Source: Ferrovibrio sp. (GTDB taxonomy: Bacteria > Pseudomonadota > Alphaproteobacteria > Ferrovibrionales > Ferrovibrionaceae). From it: a stretch of DNA of 64,000 nt. Position 1 is the stretch's first letter; every line of letters starts with the position of its first letter. The stretch is from contig NZ_JAGOLP010000012.1 in assembly GCF_017994015.1 (NCBI RefSeq), forward strand, positions 28,878 to 92,877, written 5' to 3'. The notes beneath the pieces were generated by a model that ran no database searches, was not told where the DNA came from, and worked only from the letters and a program-made list of their open reading frames with translations. Position numbers and translations under genes: made by a program. Shown piece by piece: positions 27,252 through 36,106 of this stretch.

Positions 27252-29489
27252 ATGACTGAGCTGGATATTAAACCGAACAATACCTTGTCGGAATTTTCTG
27301 TTGCCCCGCGCATTGAGCGCGCCGGGCTGAATTTGCGGGCCGCCCTGCTGGGTGTGGCCGCCGCTGCCAGCATGGGCGCAGGCGATGCCTGGGCGCAGGC
27401 CCAGAATGCCGAGCCGCAGCCGACCAGGCTGCCCACCATCACGGTGGAGGGCGAGGAGGGCAAGCGCCCGGCCAAGGCCGAGGACGTACCGGGCGATTAC
27501 AAGGTGGATCGCGCCACTTCGCCAAAATTCACCGAACCGCTGGTCGATACGCCCAAGACCATCACCGTGATCCCGCGTGAAGTGATCGAGGAGCAGGGCA
27601 TCACCAGCTTCAAGGATGCGATGCGCACGCAGCCGGGTATCACGTTGGGCACCGGCGAAGGCGGCAATTCCTTTGGCGACCGCATCATCATCCGTGGCTT
27701 TGAAGCGCGCGGCGATGTGTTCCTGGACGGCCAGCGCGATCCGGGCGCCGGTGTGCGCGAAATCTTCAATACCGAACGGGTTGAAATCACCAAGGGGCCG
27801 GGTTCGTCCTATACCGGTCGCGGCTCCACCGGCGGCACCGTGAATATCGTGTCAAAGGAACCAAAGGCTGAGGATTTCATTGCCGGCGATATCAGCTTCG
27901 GCAATGCCAGCCAGCGCCGCATCACCACCGACGTGAACCAGACCATCGGCACCGACATGGCATTGCGTGTCAATGCGATGTGGAATGAAGGTGAGGTGCC
28001 GGGCCGTGGCCCGGTTTACAGCGATCGCTGGGGCATTGCGCCCTCGCTGACCCTCGGCCTCAACCAGCCAACCTCGATGACGGTCAGTTATTACCATTTC
28101 TATCTGGATGCGCTGCCTGATTACGGCGTGCCATGGGATGCGCGAAACCGCGAGCCGTTTGGCAATAATTTCTACGGCCTGGTCAATCGTGATTTCCAGC
28201 ATGTGGAAGCCGACATCTTCACCGTGCGTTTTGACCATGAGATCAATTACGCCATGAAGCTGCGGCATCAGATGCGTGTTGGCCTCACCACCAACGAATA
28301 TGTTGTCTCGGCGCCGGAAGGCCCGAACTTCACGGCTGGCACCGTGAATGCCAGTGCCAAGAGCCGGAACCAGGATAATACATCTTGGTCGAGCCAGACT
28401 GACCTGACCTGGGATTTCGCCACCGGCGGCCTGGACCACACCCTGGTCAGCGGCATTGAAGTGAGCCGCGACCGTGCCAAGAATCGCGGCTATACGGTGA
28501 CCCCCACCAGTGTGTCGCAGAATATCTACAGCCCGGATCCCTATCGTGCCTGGACCGGCACTATCACGCCGAGCGCCAATTATACCGATATCGTTGCGGT
28601 GAATGCTGCTGCCTATGTGTTTGATACCGTCAAGCTCAACCCGCAATGGCAGGTGATGGGCGGCCTGCGCTACGACGATTACGACGCCAAGATCGATACC
28701 AATTCCGCCACCACCAACAATCTTGGGGTTCATAATCGCTTCTTCAGCTGGCAGGGCGGTGTAGTGTACAAGCCGGCGCCGAATGGCAGCATCTACCTGT
28801 CCTATGGCACCTCGGCCAATCCGTCTGGTGAAAATCTCGACGCCGCCACCGATGCAGCCTATGGCGGTTTCTCCACTGCCACCACCGGCCTCGATCCTGA
28901 GCGCAGCGTCAGCTACGAAATTGGCACCAAATGGGACCTGATTGATGGTCGCCTGGCGCTGACCTCAGCCTTGTTCCGCACCAACAAGACCAACATGCGG
29001 GTGGCCAATCCGGGCGGCGGCCAGAATGTGCTGGATGGCGAGGCCCGCGCCCAGGGCGTGGAGTTTGAATTCGCCGGCAAGCTTACGGATGCCTGGAAGG
29101 TATTTGGCGGCTATATGCTGCTGGATACCGAAATCCTCAAATCCACCACTGCGGCGGATGTCGGCAAGCGGCTGGCAAATACCGCCGATCACCAGTTCAG
29201 CCTGTGGACCACCTATGACCTGACCTCGGATTTCACCCTCGGTCTGGGCGCTTTCTATGTTGGTTCGCGCAAGGGTGGCACGCTGGCTTCCAATGACACA
29301 GAGGCGCCGGAATACTGGCGTTTTGATGCCATGGCGAGTTACAAGATCAACGAAAATGTGACGGCGCGGCTCAATGTGCAAAATTTGCTCAATGAGCTGT
29401 ATTATGATGCCACTTATCGTAGCGGCACGCCATTCACCCATGTGGCCCCGGGCCGCAGTGTGCTGCTCACCACCGCGTTCAAGTTCTGA
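27252..29489 (+). CDS. TonB-dependent siderophore receptor, Fiu-like
   Basis: Outer-membrane receptor of 745 aa, probably for ferric catecholate siderophores. A signal peptide (RAALLGVAAAASMGAGDAWAQA) lies unusually deep, after about 27 residues. The plug domain follows (DTPKTITVIPREVIEEQGITS, GDRIIIRGFEARGDVFLDGQRD, RVEITKGPGSSYTGRGSTGG), then the beta-barrel, ending in the aromatic residue F (TTAFKF). The plug wording and the next gene (PiuC/YbiX) match the fiu-ybiX pair of E. coli and piuA-piuC of Pseudomonas. It heads a run with piuC, exbB, exbD and tonB. Confidence 0.9.
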   Translation: MTELDIKPNNTLSEFSVAPRIERAGLNLRAALLGVAAAASMGAGDAWAQAQNAEPQPTRLPTITVEGEEGKRPAKAEDVPGDYKVDRATSPKFTEPLVDTPKTITVIPREVIEEQGITSFKDAMRTQPGITLGTGEGGNSFGDRIIIRGFEARGDVFLDGQRDPGAGVREIFNTERVEITKGPGSSYTGRGSTGGTVNIVSKEPKAEDFIAGDISFGNASQRRITTDVNQTIGTDMALRVNAMWNEGEVPGRGPVYSDRWGIAPSLTLGLNQPTSMTVSYYHFYLDALPDYGVPWDARNREPFGNNFYGLVNRDFQHVEADIFTVRFDHEINYAMKLRHQMRVGLTTNEYVVSAPEGPNFTAGTVNASAKSRNQDNTSWSSQTDLTWDFATGGLDHTLVSGIEVSRDRAKNRGYTVTPTSVSQNIYSPDPYRAWTGTITPSANYTDIVAVNAAAYVFDTVKLNPQWQVMGGLRYDDYDAKIDTNSATTNNLGVHNRFFSWQGGVVYKPAPNGSIYLSYGTSANPSGENLDAATDAAYGGFSTATTGLDPERSVSYEIGTKWDLIDGRLALTSALFRTNKTNMRVANPGGGQNVLDGEARAQGVEFEFAGKLTDAWKVFGGYMLLDTEILKSTTAADVGKRLANTADHQFSLWTTYDLTSDFTLGLGAFYVGSRKGGTLASNDTEAPEYWRFDAMASYKINENVTARLNVQNLLNELYYDATYRSGTPFTHVAPGRSVLLTTAFKF

Positions 29490-29511
29490 CCCATAAAGGA
29501 TCGCGCCCGCG

Positions 29512-30195
29512 ATGATGCTCCATATCCCTTCCGTGCTGTCGAAACAGCAAGTCGCGCATTTCCGGCAGGCAATGGCGGCAGCGAGTTGGGTGGATGGCAA
29601 AGTCACTGCGGGCGCCCAATCCGCCCAGGTCAAGCATAATCAGCAATTACCGGAAAACAGCCCGGTGGCGGCTGAACTGGGCAATATGGTTCTGGATGCC
29701 CTGGCGCAATCACAGCTGTTCATTTCAGCCGCGCTGCCGCTCAAAACCTTTCCGCCGATGTTCAATCGGTATGATGCCGGCGAGACATTCGGTTTGCATG
29801 TCGATAATGCGATCCGCGCCGTTCGTGGCACGGCGCATCGGATCCGCACTGATCTATCCGCCACCTTGTTTCTGGTTGAGCCGGAGGAATATGACGGCGG
29901 CGAGCTGATCGTGGAGGATACCTATGGCAACCACAGCGCCAAACTGCCTGCGGGCGACATGGTGCTGTATCCGTCAACCAGCCTGCATCAGGTGCGGCCG
30001 GTGACACGCGGTGCACGGCTGGCAAGTTTCTTCTGGATCCAGAGCATGGTGCGGGATGATGGCGAGCGGCAGATGCTGTTTGAACTGGATCGCACCATTC
30101 AGCAACTGGCCGCTGCCCATGGTCTGACCGACGCTGCCGTGGTGCGGCTGACCGGCATTTATCACAATTTGTTGCGCCGCTGGGCTGATGCCTGA
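29512..30195 (+). CDS. piuC: PKHD-type Fe(II)/2-oxoglutarate hydroxylase PiuC/YbiX
   Basis: 227-aa member of the PKHX/YbiX family of 2-oxoglutarate- and Fe(II)-dependent dioxygenases. The iron facial triad is His96 and Asp98 (GLHVDNAIR) and His159 (TSLHQVRP), with the 2-oxoglutarate-binding Arg in [11 protein letters not shown]. The family is repeatedly found next to catecholate receptors and repressed by iron, but its physiological substrate is not known. It is 22 bases after the receptor and its end overlaps the extended exbB frame. The first two codons are both ATG. Confidence 0.9.
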   Translation: MMLHIPSVLSKQQVAHFRQAMAAASWVDGKVTAGAQSAQVKHNQQLPENSPVAAELGNMVLDALAQSQLFISAALPLKTFPPMFNRYDAGETFGLHVDNAIRAVRGTAHRIRTDLSATLFLVEPEEYDGGELIVEDTYGNHSAKLPAGDMVLYPSTSLHQVRPVTRGARLASFFWIQSMVRDDGERQMLFELDRTIQQLAAAHGLTDAAVVRLTGIYHNLLRRWADA

Positions 30196-30220
30196 GCGGC
30201 CGTTAGAGAAGGCAAGAGCG

Positions 30221-30907
30221 ATGACCGATATGATCCCCAGCGTAACCGATCACACGATGTTCGGCCTGTTCCTACAGGCTGATATCATCGTCAAGATCGT
30301 GATGCTGCTGTTGCTGCTGGCTTCCATTGCCTGCTGGGCCATCATGATCGACAAGCTGATGGCCGTGCGCCGGCTGCGCCGCGAGGCGGCGGCTTTTGAG
30401 GCCGGGATCGAGAATGGTGCCGGCCTGCCTGCCGAGGGTGCGCTTGGCCCGGTGGCGCTGAGCGCATTGCGCAGCGCGCTGGTGGAATGGCGCGATGGCG
30501 ACGGCCAGGAAAGCCGCAAGGATCGCCGCGAACGGATCGAGCGCGCCATGCGCGCCAGTTTTGCCGCAGAACTGCGCCGGGTTGAACCCGGCCTGCCATT
30601 CCTGGCCACTATCGGCTCGGCGGCGCCGTTCATCGGCCTGTTCGGCACCGTGTGGGGCATCATGAACAGCTTCACGGCCATTGCCCAATCCAACGATACC
30701 TCGCTGGCCGTGGTGGCGCCCGGTATTGCCGAGGCCTTGCTGGCCACCGCGCTGGGCCTGGTGGCCGCGATCCCGGCGGTGATGGCTTATAACAAATTCG
30801 CCACCGATCTGGGCCGCATCGGCCAGCGCTTCAATGCCGGCATCGGCATTATCGGCAATCGCCTGGCGCGTGACGGCAAGTCGCGCGCTGCCAATGTGGC
30901 CGAGTAA
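30221..30907 (+). CDS. exbB: ExbB/TolQ-family proton channel protein
   Basis: Inner-membrane component of the TonB energy-transducing motor. I start at the ATG at 30221 ([16 protein letters not shown]), giving 228 aa; a GTG-type extension to 30188 would overlap piuC. Three membrane helices are visible: [42 protein letters not shown] and [21 protein letters not shown], the last two forming the MotA/TolQ/ExbB domain. Because the neighbours are exbD, tonB and a TonB-dependent receptor, ExbB is favoured over TolQ. Confidence 0.9.
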   Translation: MTDMIPSVTDHTMFGLFLQADIIVKIVMLLLLLASIACWAIMIDKLMAVRRLRREAAAFEAGIENGAGLPAEGALGPVALSALRSALVEWRDGDGQESRKDRRERIERAMRASFAAELRRVEPGLPFLATIGSAAPFIGLFGTVWGIMNSFTAIAQSNDTSLAVVAPGIAEALLATALGLVAAIPAVMAYNKFATDLGRIGQRFNAGIGIIGNRLARDGKSRAANVAE

Positions 30908-30912
30908 GCGCC

Positions 30913-31389
30913 ATGGCAATGGGACAGATTACGCCCGGCGGTTCGGGCGATTCCGACGATCTGGGTGATGGCGGCTACCGGCCGCTGGCTGAAATCAATG
31001 TCACGCCGCTGGTCGATGTGATGCTGGTGCTGCTGATCGTGTTCATGGTGGCGGCGCCGCTGATGATGGTTGGTGTGCCGCTCAAGCTGCCCAAGACCGC
31101 TGCCGAGCGGGTGGCGCCGGCGCCCGATCCGCTGGTGCTGTCGGTTGACCGCGACGGCAAATTGTTCATCCGCAAGGAGCCGGTGGAGGAAGCCGCGCTG
31201 GTTGGCACATTGAGTGCGCTACGTGGCGGCGATCCGAACATGACGATCTATGTGCGCGGAGACAAAGCGTTGGATTACGGCCGCGTCATGGAAGTGATGG
31301 GCTTGGTGGGCAAGGCCGGCTTTTCGCGTATCTCATTGGTGGCCGAAGGGTTGGAGCCCGGGGCGCAAGGGAAGGGCGGGAAGCCCTGA
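30913..31389 (+). CDS. exbD: ExbD/TolR-family protein
   Basis: 158-aa single-span partner of ExbB. The proton-relay Asp lies in the membrane helix PLVDVMLVLLIVFMVAAPL, preceded by EINVTP as in ExbD. The periplasmic domain follows (VLSVDRDGKLFIRKEPV, MTIYVRGDKALDYGRVMEVM). A Gly/Asp-rich N-terminal tail of about 20 residues is cytoplasmic. It starts 5 bases after exbB and is followed 2 bases later by tonB. Confidence 0.92.
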   Translation: MAMGQITPGGSGDSDDLGDGGYRPLAEINVTPLVDVMLVLLIVFMVAAPLMMVGVPLKLPKTAAERVAPAPDPLVLSVDRDGKLFIRKEPVEEAALVGTLSALRGGDPNMTIYVRGDKALDYGRVMEVMGLVGKAGFSRISLVAEGLEPGAQGKGGKP

Positions 31390-31391
31390 CC

Positions 31392-32141
31392 ATGGGATTG
31401 CGTGCCTGGATCATTTCGGTTGCCCTGCATGCAGCCGCGCTGCTGGCGTTGCTGGTGGTGTTGCATGCGCCGCAGCCGCTGGATGCCAAAAGCGAAGAAT
31501 TGCCCAGTATCGCCATTCAAATGGCCAGTCTGCCGCCACCACCACCACCACCACCACCGCCACCACCGCCTCCGCCACCCGTGGCGGAACAGCCGCTGCC
31601 CGTGATCGAATCAAAGGCGCCGGAGCCTGATCCCGAACCGGAACCGCCGCCACCGCCGCCGAAGCCCAAACCGGCGCCGCCGAAACCCAAGCCATTGCCG
31701 CCGCCGCCCAAGCCGGTTGAGGCGCCACCACAGCCGACGCCGGTGCCAGCCCCGACGCCGGTGCAGGCCGCACCGCAGCCGCCACAGCCTGCGCCGCCAG
31801 TACCTGGCCCGCCAATGCCGCCGGCTGCCAGCGCGGCCAGCATTGCCGATGCCGAACAGGCTTATCTGGCGCGGATTTCGCTGGCGCTGAATAAGTCGAA
31901 AGAATATCCGCGCCGCGCGCTGCTGCGCCGGCTGGAAGGCACGCCGCAATTGCGGTTCGTATTGAACCGGGATGGCAGTGTGGCTTCAGTTACGGTTCTG
32001 CGCAGTTCTGGGCATGAATTACTGGATGAAGCGGCGCTGGAAACCGTGCGCCGGGCGCTGCCCTTGCCGCCATTCCCGCCCGAACTAGCCAAGAACGTGC
32101 TCGATCTGGCGGTGCCGATTGATTTTCACATCAAGAGGTGA
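31392..32141 (+). CDS. tonB: TonB energy transducer with extreme proline-rich spacer
   Basis: 249-aa periplasm-spanning protein that delivers the ExbBD-derived force to outer-membrane receptors. The N-terminal anchor is AWIISVALHAAALLALLVVL. The spacer (about residues 48-150) is dominated by Pro with Glu/Pro and Lys/Pro blocks and begins with 16 consecutive prolines at 31533-31580. The C-terminal TonB domain contains YPRRALLRRLEGTPQLRF and DEAALETVRRALPLPPFP. The last 16 bases overlap the 3' end of convergent chrA. Confidence 0.9.
   Translation: MGLRAWIISVALHAAALLALLVVLHAPQPLDAKSEELPSIAIQMASLPPPPPPPPPPPPPPPPVAEQPLPVIESKAPEPDPEPEPPPPPPKPKPAPPKPKPLPPPPKPVEAPPQPTPVPAPTPVQAAPQPPQPAPPVPGPPMPPAASAASIADAEQAYLARISLALNKSKEYPRRALLRRLEGTPQLRFVLNRDGSVASVTVLRSSGHELLDEAALETVRRALPLPPFPPELAKNVLDLAVPIDFHIKR
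31533..31580 (+). repeat. Proline-codon tract in tonB, including (CCA)7
   Basis: Sixteen consecutive proline codons, seven of them CCA in a row at 31536-31556, followed by mixed CCG, CCA, CCT and CCC. It lies at the start of the TonB spacer. The trinucleotide run is a candidate for in-frame length change. Confidence 0.9.
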
Positions 32142-33433
32142 GGCAACTGCTTGGCAAGCACGCCGCAGATTGCGGCGGCGCCGAGCAGCCAGCCAAGCCC
32201 GAGATGGAAGCGCAGCACGGCGACCAGGGCCGTCAGGCTGAGCAGGGCGGCGACAGGATCAAAGGCAGCCGTGGTCAGCGCGCCATCGCGGAATATCACA
32301 TGCAGGCCAAACCACACGGCCAGATTCAGGATCACGCCAACCACGGCGGCGGTGATTGCGGTGAGGGCATGATTGAAGGCAGCGACATGGCGGATGCGCT
32401 CGATATAAGGCGCGCCTAGGAAAATCCACAGGAAGCAGGGCACAAACGTGACCCAGGTGGCCAGGGTGCCGCCGGCCAGGCCGCCGAGCCAGGCCGGTTC
32501 GATGCCGCTGAAGCGGAAGCCGGCAAGATAGCCGACAAAGGTGAGCACCAGGATCAGCGGTCCCGGCGTGGTTTCGGCCAAGCCTAGGCCATCAACCATT
32601 TCGCTGGGTGAGAGCCAGCCATATACCTGCACCGCCTGCTGCCCGACATAGGCCAGCACGGCATAGGCGCCGCCAAAAGTCACCACCGCCATCTCGCTGA
32701 AAAACCAGGCGATACGCGGCAGCACATGCCCGGCGCCATACTGTGCAAACAGCAATCCCACCGGCACAAACCACAGCAGGCCAAAAATCGTCAGCACCAG
32801 CAGATTGCGCCGCAGGCTGGGCGGCACGCTGGGCAACACATCGGCATCCTGGCCAAGTTTGCCCGGCTGGATCAGCGCCGGTCGCCAGCGCCCCACCAGC
32901 CAGCCGAACAAAGCGGCCCCCAGCACGATGACGGGGAAGGGAATTTTGAGCAGGAAGATGGCGATGAAAGCCGCGCCGGCCAGGCCGAGCAGCAGGCGGG
33001 TTTTGATCGCACGCCTGGCCACCCGCAGCACGGCTTCGGCCACAATCGCCAGCACGGCGGCCTGCAAGCCATAAAAGATGCCACTGATCAGCGGCATCTC
33101 GCGCCACAGCGCATAGATGGTGGCCAGCACCACTATCACAAAAAAGCCCGGCAGGATGAACAGCAGCCCGGCCGCGACGCCGCCCTTGGCGCGATGCAGC
33201 AGCCAGCCGATATAGGTGGCAAGCTGCTGCGCTTCTGGCCCCGGCAGCAGCATGCAGAAATTCAGCGCATGCAGGAATTGCGGCTCGCTGACCCATTTTT
33301 TCTCATCCACCACGATGCGATGCATCATGGCGATCTGCCCGGCCGGCCCACCAAAACTGAGCAGGCCGATCTTGGCCCAGACCCGCAGGGCTTCGGAAAA
33401 ACTTGGTTGATTGATGGTTTGAGAAATTGTCAT
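32126..33433 (-). CDS. chrA: Chromate transporter ChrA (two-domain)
   Basis: Chromate efflux protein of the CHR superfamily, 435 aa from the ATG at 33433. Two homologous CHR halves are seen: the first with WAKIGLLSFGGPAGQIAMMH and NFCMLLPGPEAQQLATYIG, the second with MAVVTFGGAYAVLAYVGQQ and LAETTPGPLILVLTFVGYLAG. About ten to twelve hydrophobic segments are present. It is translationally coupled to the upstream rhodanese-ChrB gene (ATGA overlap) and its 3' end overlaps tonB by 16 bases. Confidence 0.93.
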   Translation of the reverse strand: MTISQTINQPSFSEALRVWAKIGLLSFGGPAGQIAMMHRIVVDEKKWVSEPQFLHALNFCMLLPGPEAQQLATYIGWLLHRAKGGVAAGLLFILPGFFVIVVLATIYALWREMPLISGIFYGLQAAVLAIVAEAVLRVARRAIKTRLLLGLAGAAFIAIFLLKIPFPVIVLGAALFGWLVGRWRPALIQPGKLGQDADVLPSVPPSLRRNLLVLTIFGLLWFVPVGLLFAQYGAGHVLPRIAWFFSEMAVVTFGGAYAVLAYVGQQAVQVYGWLSPSEMVDGLGLAETTPGPLILVLTFVGYLAGFRFSGIEPAWLGGLAGGTLATWVTFVPCFLWIFLGAPYIERIRHVAAFNHALTAITAAVVGVILNLAVWFGLHVIFRDGALTTAAFDPVAALLSLTALVAVLRFHLGLGWLLGAAAICGVLAKQLPHLLM

Positions 33434-34230
33434 CGGGCGGCCTGCGGCAATTCGGAAACGGTGCGGCTGCACCACGCATAGAGAGCATCATAGACCGGCA
33501 TTGCCGCCGTCAACATGGCGTCATCATCCTGAAATTTTTCCGAAAGGCCGAGCGAGACTGCCAGCAGGCCAGCCGCTTGTGGCGCCAGGTCCAGTTGGCC
33601 GGTATCGGCGCCCCGCACGATGCGCGCCAGCAAGGCGAGGCCCGGGTTGCTGCCCAAGCCATGACGGGACAGGAAAGCATCAAAACTGCAATATTCGCCA
33701 TGATGGCCATATTCGGCACCCGGCATGTCAAAGGCGGTGCCGCCGAGTTTTTTCGCGGTGGCGGCCACGTCTTCGGAGGGCACATACAGAATCTGCGCAT
33801 CCGGATCGATGAAGCGGCGCAGCAGCCAGGGGCAGGCAATGCGGTCGATCTTTGGTCTTTGCCGTGTCAACCAGATGCCAGGCGAAGCCGGCGGCTTGGG
33901 GCCGAGCGGCAGCCCCATGGCACGCCAGGCCTCGATGCCACCTTCAAGATAGGCCACGTTATACCCCAGCTGCAGCAGCCCGGCCGCCACCCCCTGGCTA
34001 ACTTCATGGCCATAAACACAAAACACCACAATAGCAGCATCAGCCGGGATGCCGTGCTGCCACTGAGGCATCTGTTCGGGATCACGCCGCCGGGCTCCGC
34101 TGATCGTATCCGCCGCTTCGTCATAGCGAGGGCTGCGGCGTACATCGAGCAGATAAGGGAACCGCCCTTGGCGGATTGCCAGGTCCAATTCGTCTACGCT
34201 GATTGAAATCGGAGAAACAGTTTTTTCCAT
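33430..34230 (-). CDS. Rhodanese-ChrB C-terminal fusion, chromate resistance protein
   Basis: 266 aa with two domains. Residues 10-110 are rhodanese-like (LLDVRRSPRYDEAADTISGA, VVFCVYGHEVSQGVA), with Cys in the active-site loop. Residues 130-260 match the ChrB C-terminal domain of chromate resistance proteins (RPKIDRIACPWLLRRFIDPDAQ, FDMPGAEYGHHGEYCSFDAF). The N-terminal DNA-binding region of regulatory ChrB is missing, so it is not expected to be the repressor. A role in chromate reduction, sensing or sulfur handling next to ChrA is inferred. It is the first gene of the two-gene unit. Confidence 0.85.
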   Translation of the reverse strand: MEKTVSPISISVDELDLAIRQGRFPYLLDVRRSPRYDEAADTISGARRRDPEQMPQWQHGIPADAAIVVFCVYGHEVSQGVAAGLLQLGYNVAYLEGGIEAWRAMGLPLGPKPPASPGIWLTRQRPKIDRIACPWLLRRFIDPDAQILYVPSEDVAATAKKLGGTAFDMPGAEYGHHGEYCSFDAFLSRHGLGSNPGLALLARIVRGADTGQLDLAPQAAGLLAVSLGLSEKFQDDDAMLTAAMPVYDALYAWCSRTVSELPQAAR

Positions 34231-34362
34231 GACACACCTTCATCCCGCCGCAGCAAAGCGACGCAGAACAGAAGGCGGTGCTTGGAAGCCTAGTGCCAAT
34301 AGACAGCAAGGCATCTGACGGGGAGACCGCTTTGCCCCCGTGGACGCCAGTGTACCAAATTT

Positions 34363-35499
34363 TCAGATCAAGGAAACCTTGTTGCCGCGATGGCGTTGCA
34401 GCCGGCCGGCCAGTTCACGTTCCAGCAGCACCATCTGCACGATGGCGGGGGCGTAGCCGGTGAGGCGGATCAGCTCGTCGATATCCACCGGACTGGGGGA
34501 TAGCAGTTCATCGATGCGCTGGTGCGCCTGGGCCATCGCGGCATCATCCGGCATGGCCATGCTGCCGCCAAAAGCCGATGGCGGCGCGGGGGCCTGCAAT
34601 TCTGTTTGCAACAGCGGCCGGATCACATCCAGCACATCGTCCAGCCGTTCTACAAGCGCGGCGCCCTGGCGGATCAGATCGTTGCTGCCATTGCAGCGCG
34701 GGTCGAGCGGCGAACCCGGCACCGCCATCACCTCGCGGCCCTGTGCGGCGGCAAAACGTGCGGTGATCAGCGAGCCGGATTTCAGCGCCGCTTCCACCAC
34801 CAGCACACCCAGGCTGGCGCCGGCGATCAGCCTATTGCGGCGCGGAAAATTCGGCGCCTTGACCGGGGCACCAAACGGCATCTCGGCATAGATTGCCGCT
34901 TCCAGCGCCATGCGTTTGTGCAGGTCGGCATTCTCCGGCGGGAAGATCACGTCGATGCCGGCGCCGATGAAGGCATAGCTGCCACCGGCTTGCGCGCCGG
35001 CCAGTAAGGCGCCTTCATGCGCGGCGCGGTCGATGCCGCGTGCCAGGCCGGATATCACCACCAGATTCTGATGTGCGATTTCATGCGCCAAGTCGCGGGT
35101 GAACCGCTGGCCGATAGCCGAGGCATTGCGGGCGCCAACAATCGCCACGCCGGGCTTGGGCGCCAGATCGGCATGGCCATGCAGGGTCAGGATTGGCGGC
35201 GCATCGTCGATATTGCTCAACCGCGCCGGATAGGCCGCTTCGCCCCAGGCCACCAGGCGGGCGCCGAAGCGCGCCACGGCCTCGCGCTCGGCCTCGGCTT
35301 CCGCCTTGCCGGCGATGCGCAAGGCGCGTTTGGCGCCGCCGCGTCGCGCCAGGTCCGGCAGGGCAGCGAGGGCGGCGGCGGCATTGCCGAAACGCTCAAG
35401 CAATTGGAAGAAGGTTATCGGGCCGATATTCTCGCTGCGGCAGAGGCGCAGCCAGTCCAGCCTTTCGGCCTCGCTCAGCTCACGCCGGCCCGGCGGCAT
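34363..35499 (-). CDS. dprA: DNA-processing protein DprA
   Basis: Single-stranded-DNA-binding loader of RecA during natural transformation. 378 aa with an N-terminal SAM-like helical part ([17 protein letters not shown]), the Rossmann-type DprA/Smf core ([61 protein letters not shown]) and a C-terminal winged helix ([18 protein letters not shown]). It overlaps plsY by 20 bases and is last in pyrB-pyrC'-plsY-dprA. The 132 bases between it and the chromate gene hold no gene that I can support. Confidence 0.94.
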   Translation of the reverse strand: MPPGRRELSEAERLDWLRLCRSENIGPITFFQLLERFGNAAAALAALPDLARRGGAKRALRIAGKAEAEAEREAVARFGARLVAWGEAAYPARLSNIDDAPPILTLHGHADLAPKPGVAIVGARNASAIGQRFTRDLAHEIAHQNLVVISGLARGIDRAAHEGALLAGAQAGGSYAFIGAGIDVIFPPENADLHKRMALEAAIYAEMPFGAPVKAPNFPRRNRLIAGASLGVLVVEAALKSGSLITARFAAAQGREVMAVPGSPLDPRCNGSNDLIRQGAALVERLDDVLDVIRPLLQTELQAPAPPSAFGGSMAMPDDAAMAQAHQRIDELLSPSPVDIDELIRLTGYAPAIVQMVLLERELAGRLQRHRGNKVSLI

Positions 35500-36106
35500 C
35501 TTTTTTCTTGCCGATCTTCGGTTCCTCGCCTTTCAGCAGGCGGCGGATATTCTGGTGATGCCGGATAAAAACCAGCAGTGCCATGATGGCGCATAATGCT
35601 GCCATGCCGGTTGCCGGCAACGTATCTGGTGCGATCAACCAGGCATAAAGCGGGCTGAGCGCTGCGGCCACCAGGGCCGATAACGACGAATAGCGCAACA
35701 CCGCCGCCATCAGCAGCCAGGTGGCGCAGCACAGCAGGCCCAGCGGCCAATACAGGCCCAGCGTAACGCCCAAGAAGGTGGCCACGCCCTTGCCGCCATT
35801 AAATTTGAGCCAGACCGGAAACAGATGGCCGATGAAGGCGCCAAAAGCAGCCGCCAGCATGATTTCCGGGCCACCAAAATACAGACCCAGCAAAGCCGCC
35901 GCCGTGCCTTTGCCGCCATCCAGCAACAAGGTGGCCAGCGCCAAGTCCTTGCGGCCGGTGCGCAGCACATTGGTGGCGCCGATATTGCCCGAGCCGATGG
36001 CGCGGATATCACCCAGGCCGGCCAGCTTGGTCAGCAGCAGGCCGAACGGGATGGCGCCGAGCAGATAGCCGCCGGCCAGCGCGATAAGAAGATGTGTTGT
36101 GTTCAT
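35480..36106 (-). CDS. plsY: Acyl-phosphate glycerol-3-phosphate acyltransferase PlsY
   Basis: Integral membrane enzyme that makes lysophosphatidic acid from acyl-phosphate and glycerol-3-phosphate. 208 aa, five or more membrane helices. The three conserved loops are present: [31 protein letters not shown] and a final loop before [20 protein letters not shown]. The C-terminal tail is Lys-rich ([10 protein letters not shown]). Start overlaps the pyrC' stop (ATGA). Confidence 0.95.
   Translation of the reverse strand: MNTTHLLIALAGGYLLGAIPFGLLLTKLAGLGDIRAIGSGNIGATNVLRTGRKDLALATLLLDGGKGTAAALLGLYFGGPEIMLAAAFGAFIGHLFPVWLKFNGGKGVATFLGVTLGLYWPLGLLCCATWLLMAAVLRYSSLSALVAAALSPLYAWLIAPDTLPATGMAALCAIMALLVFIRHHQNIRRLLKGEEPKIGKKKDAAGPA

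Noticed and set aside
31533..31580. Proline tract as a sequencing or assembly error
   Set aside because: The reading frame continues correctly through the spacer into a normal TonB C-terminal domain.
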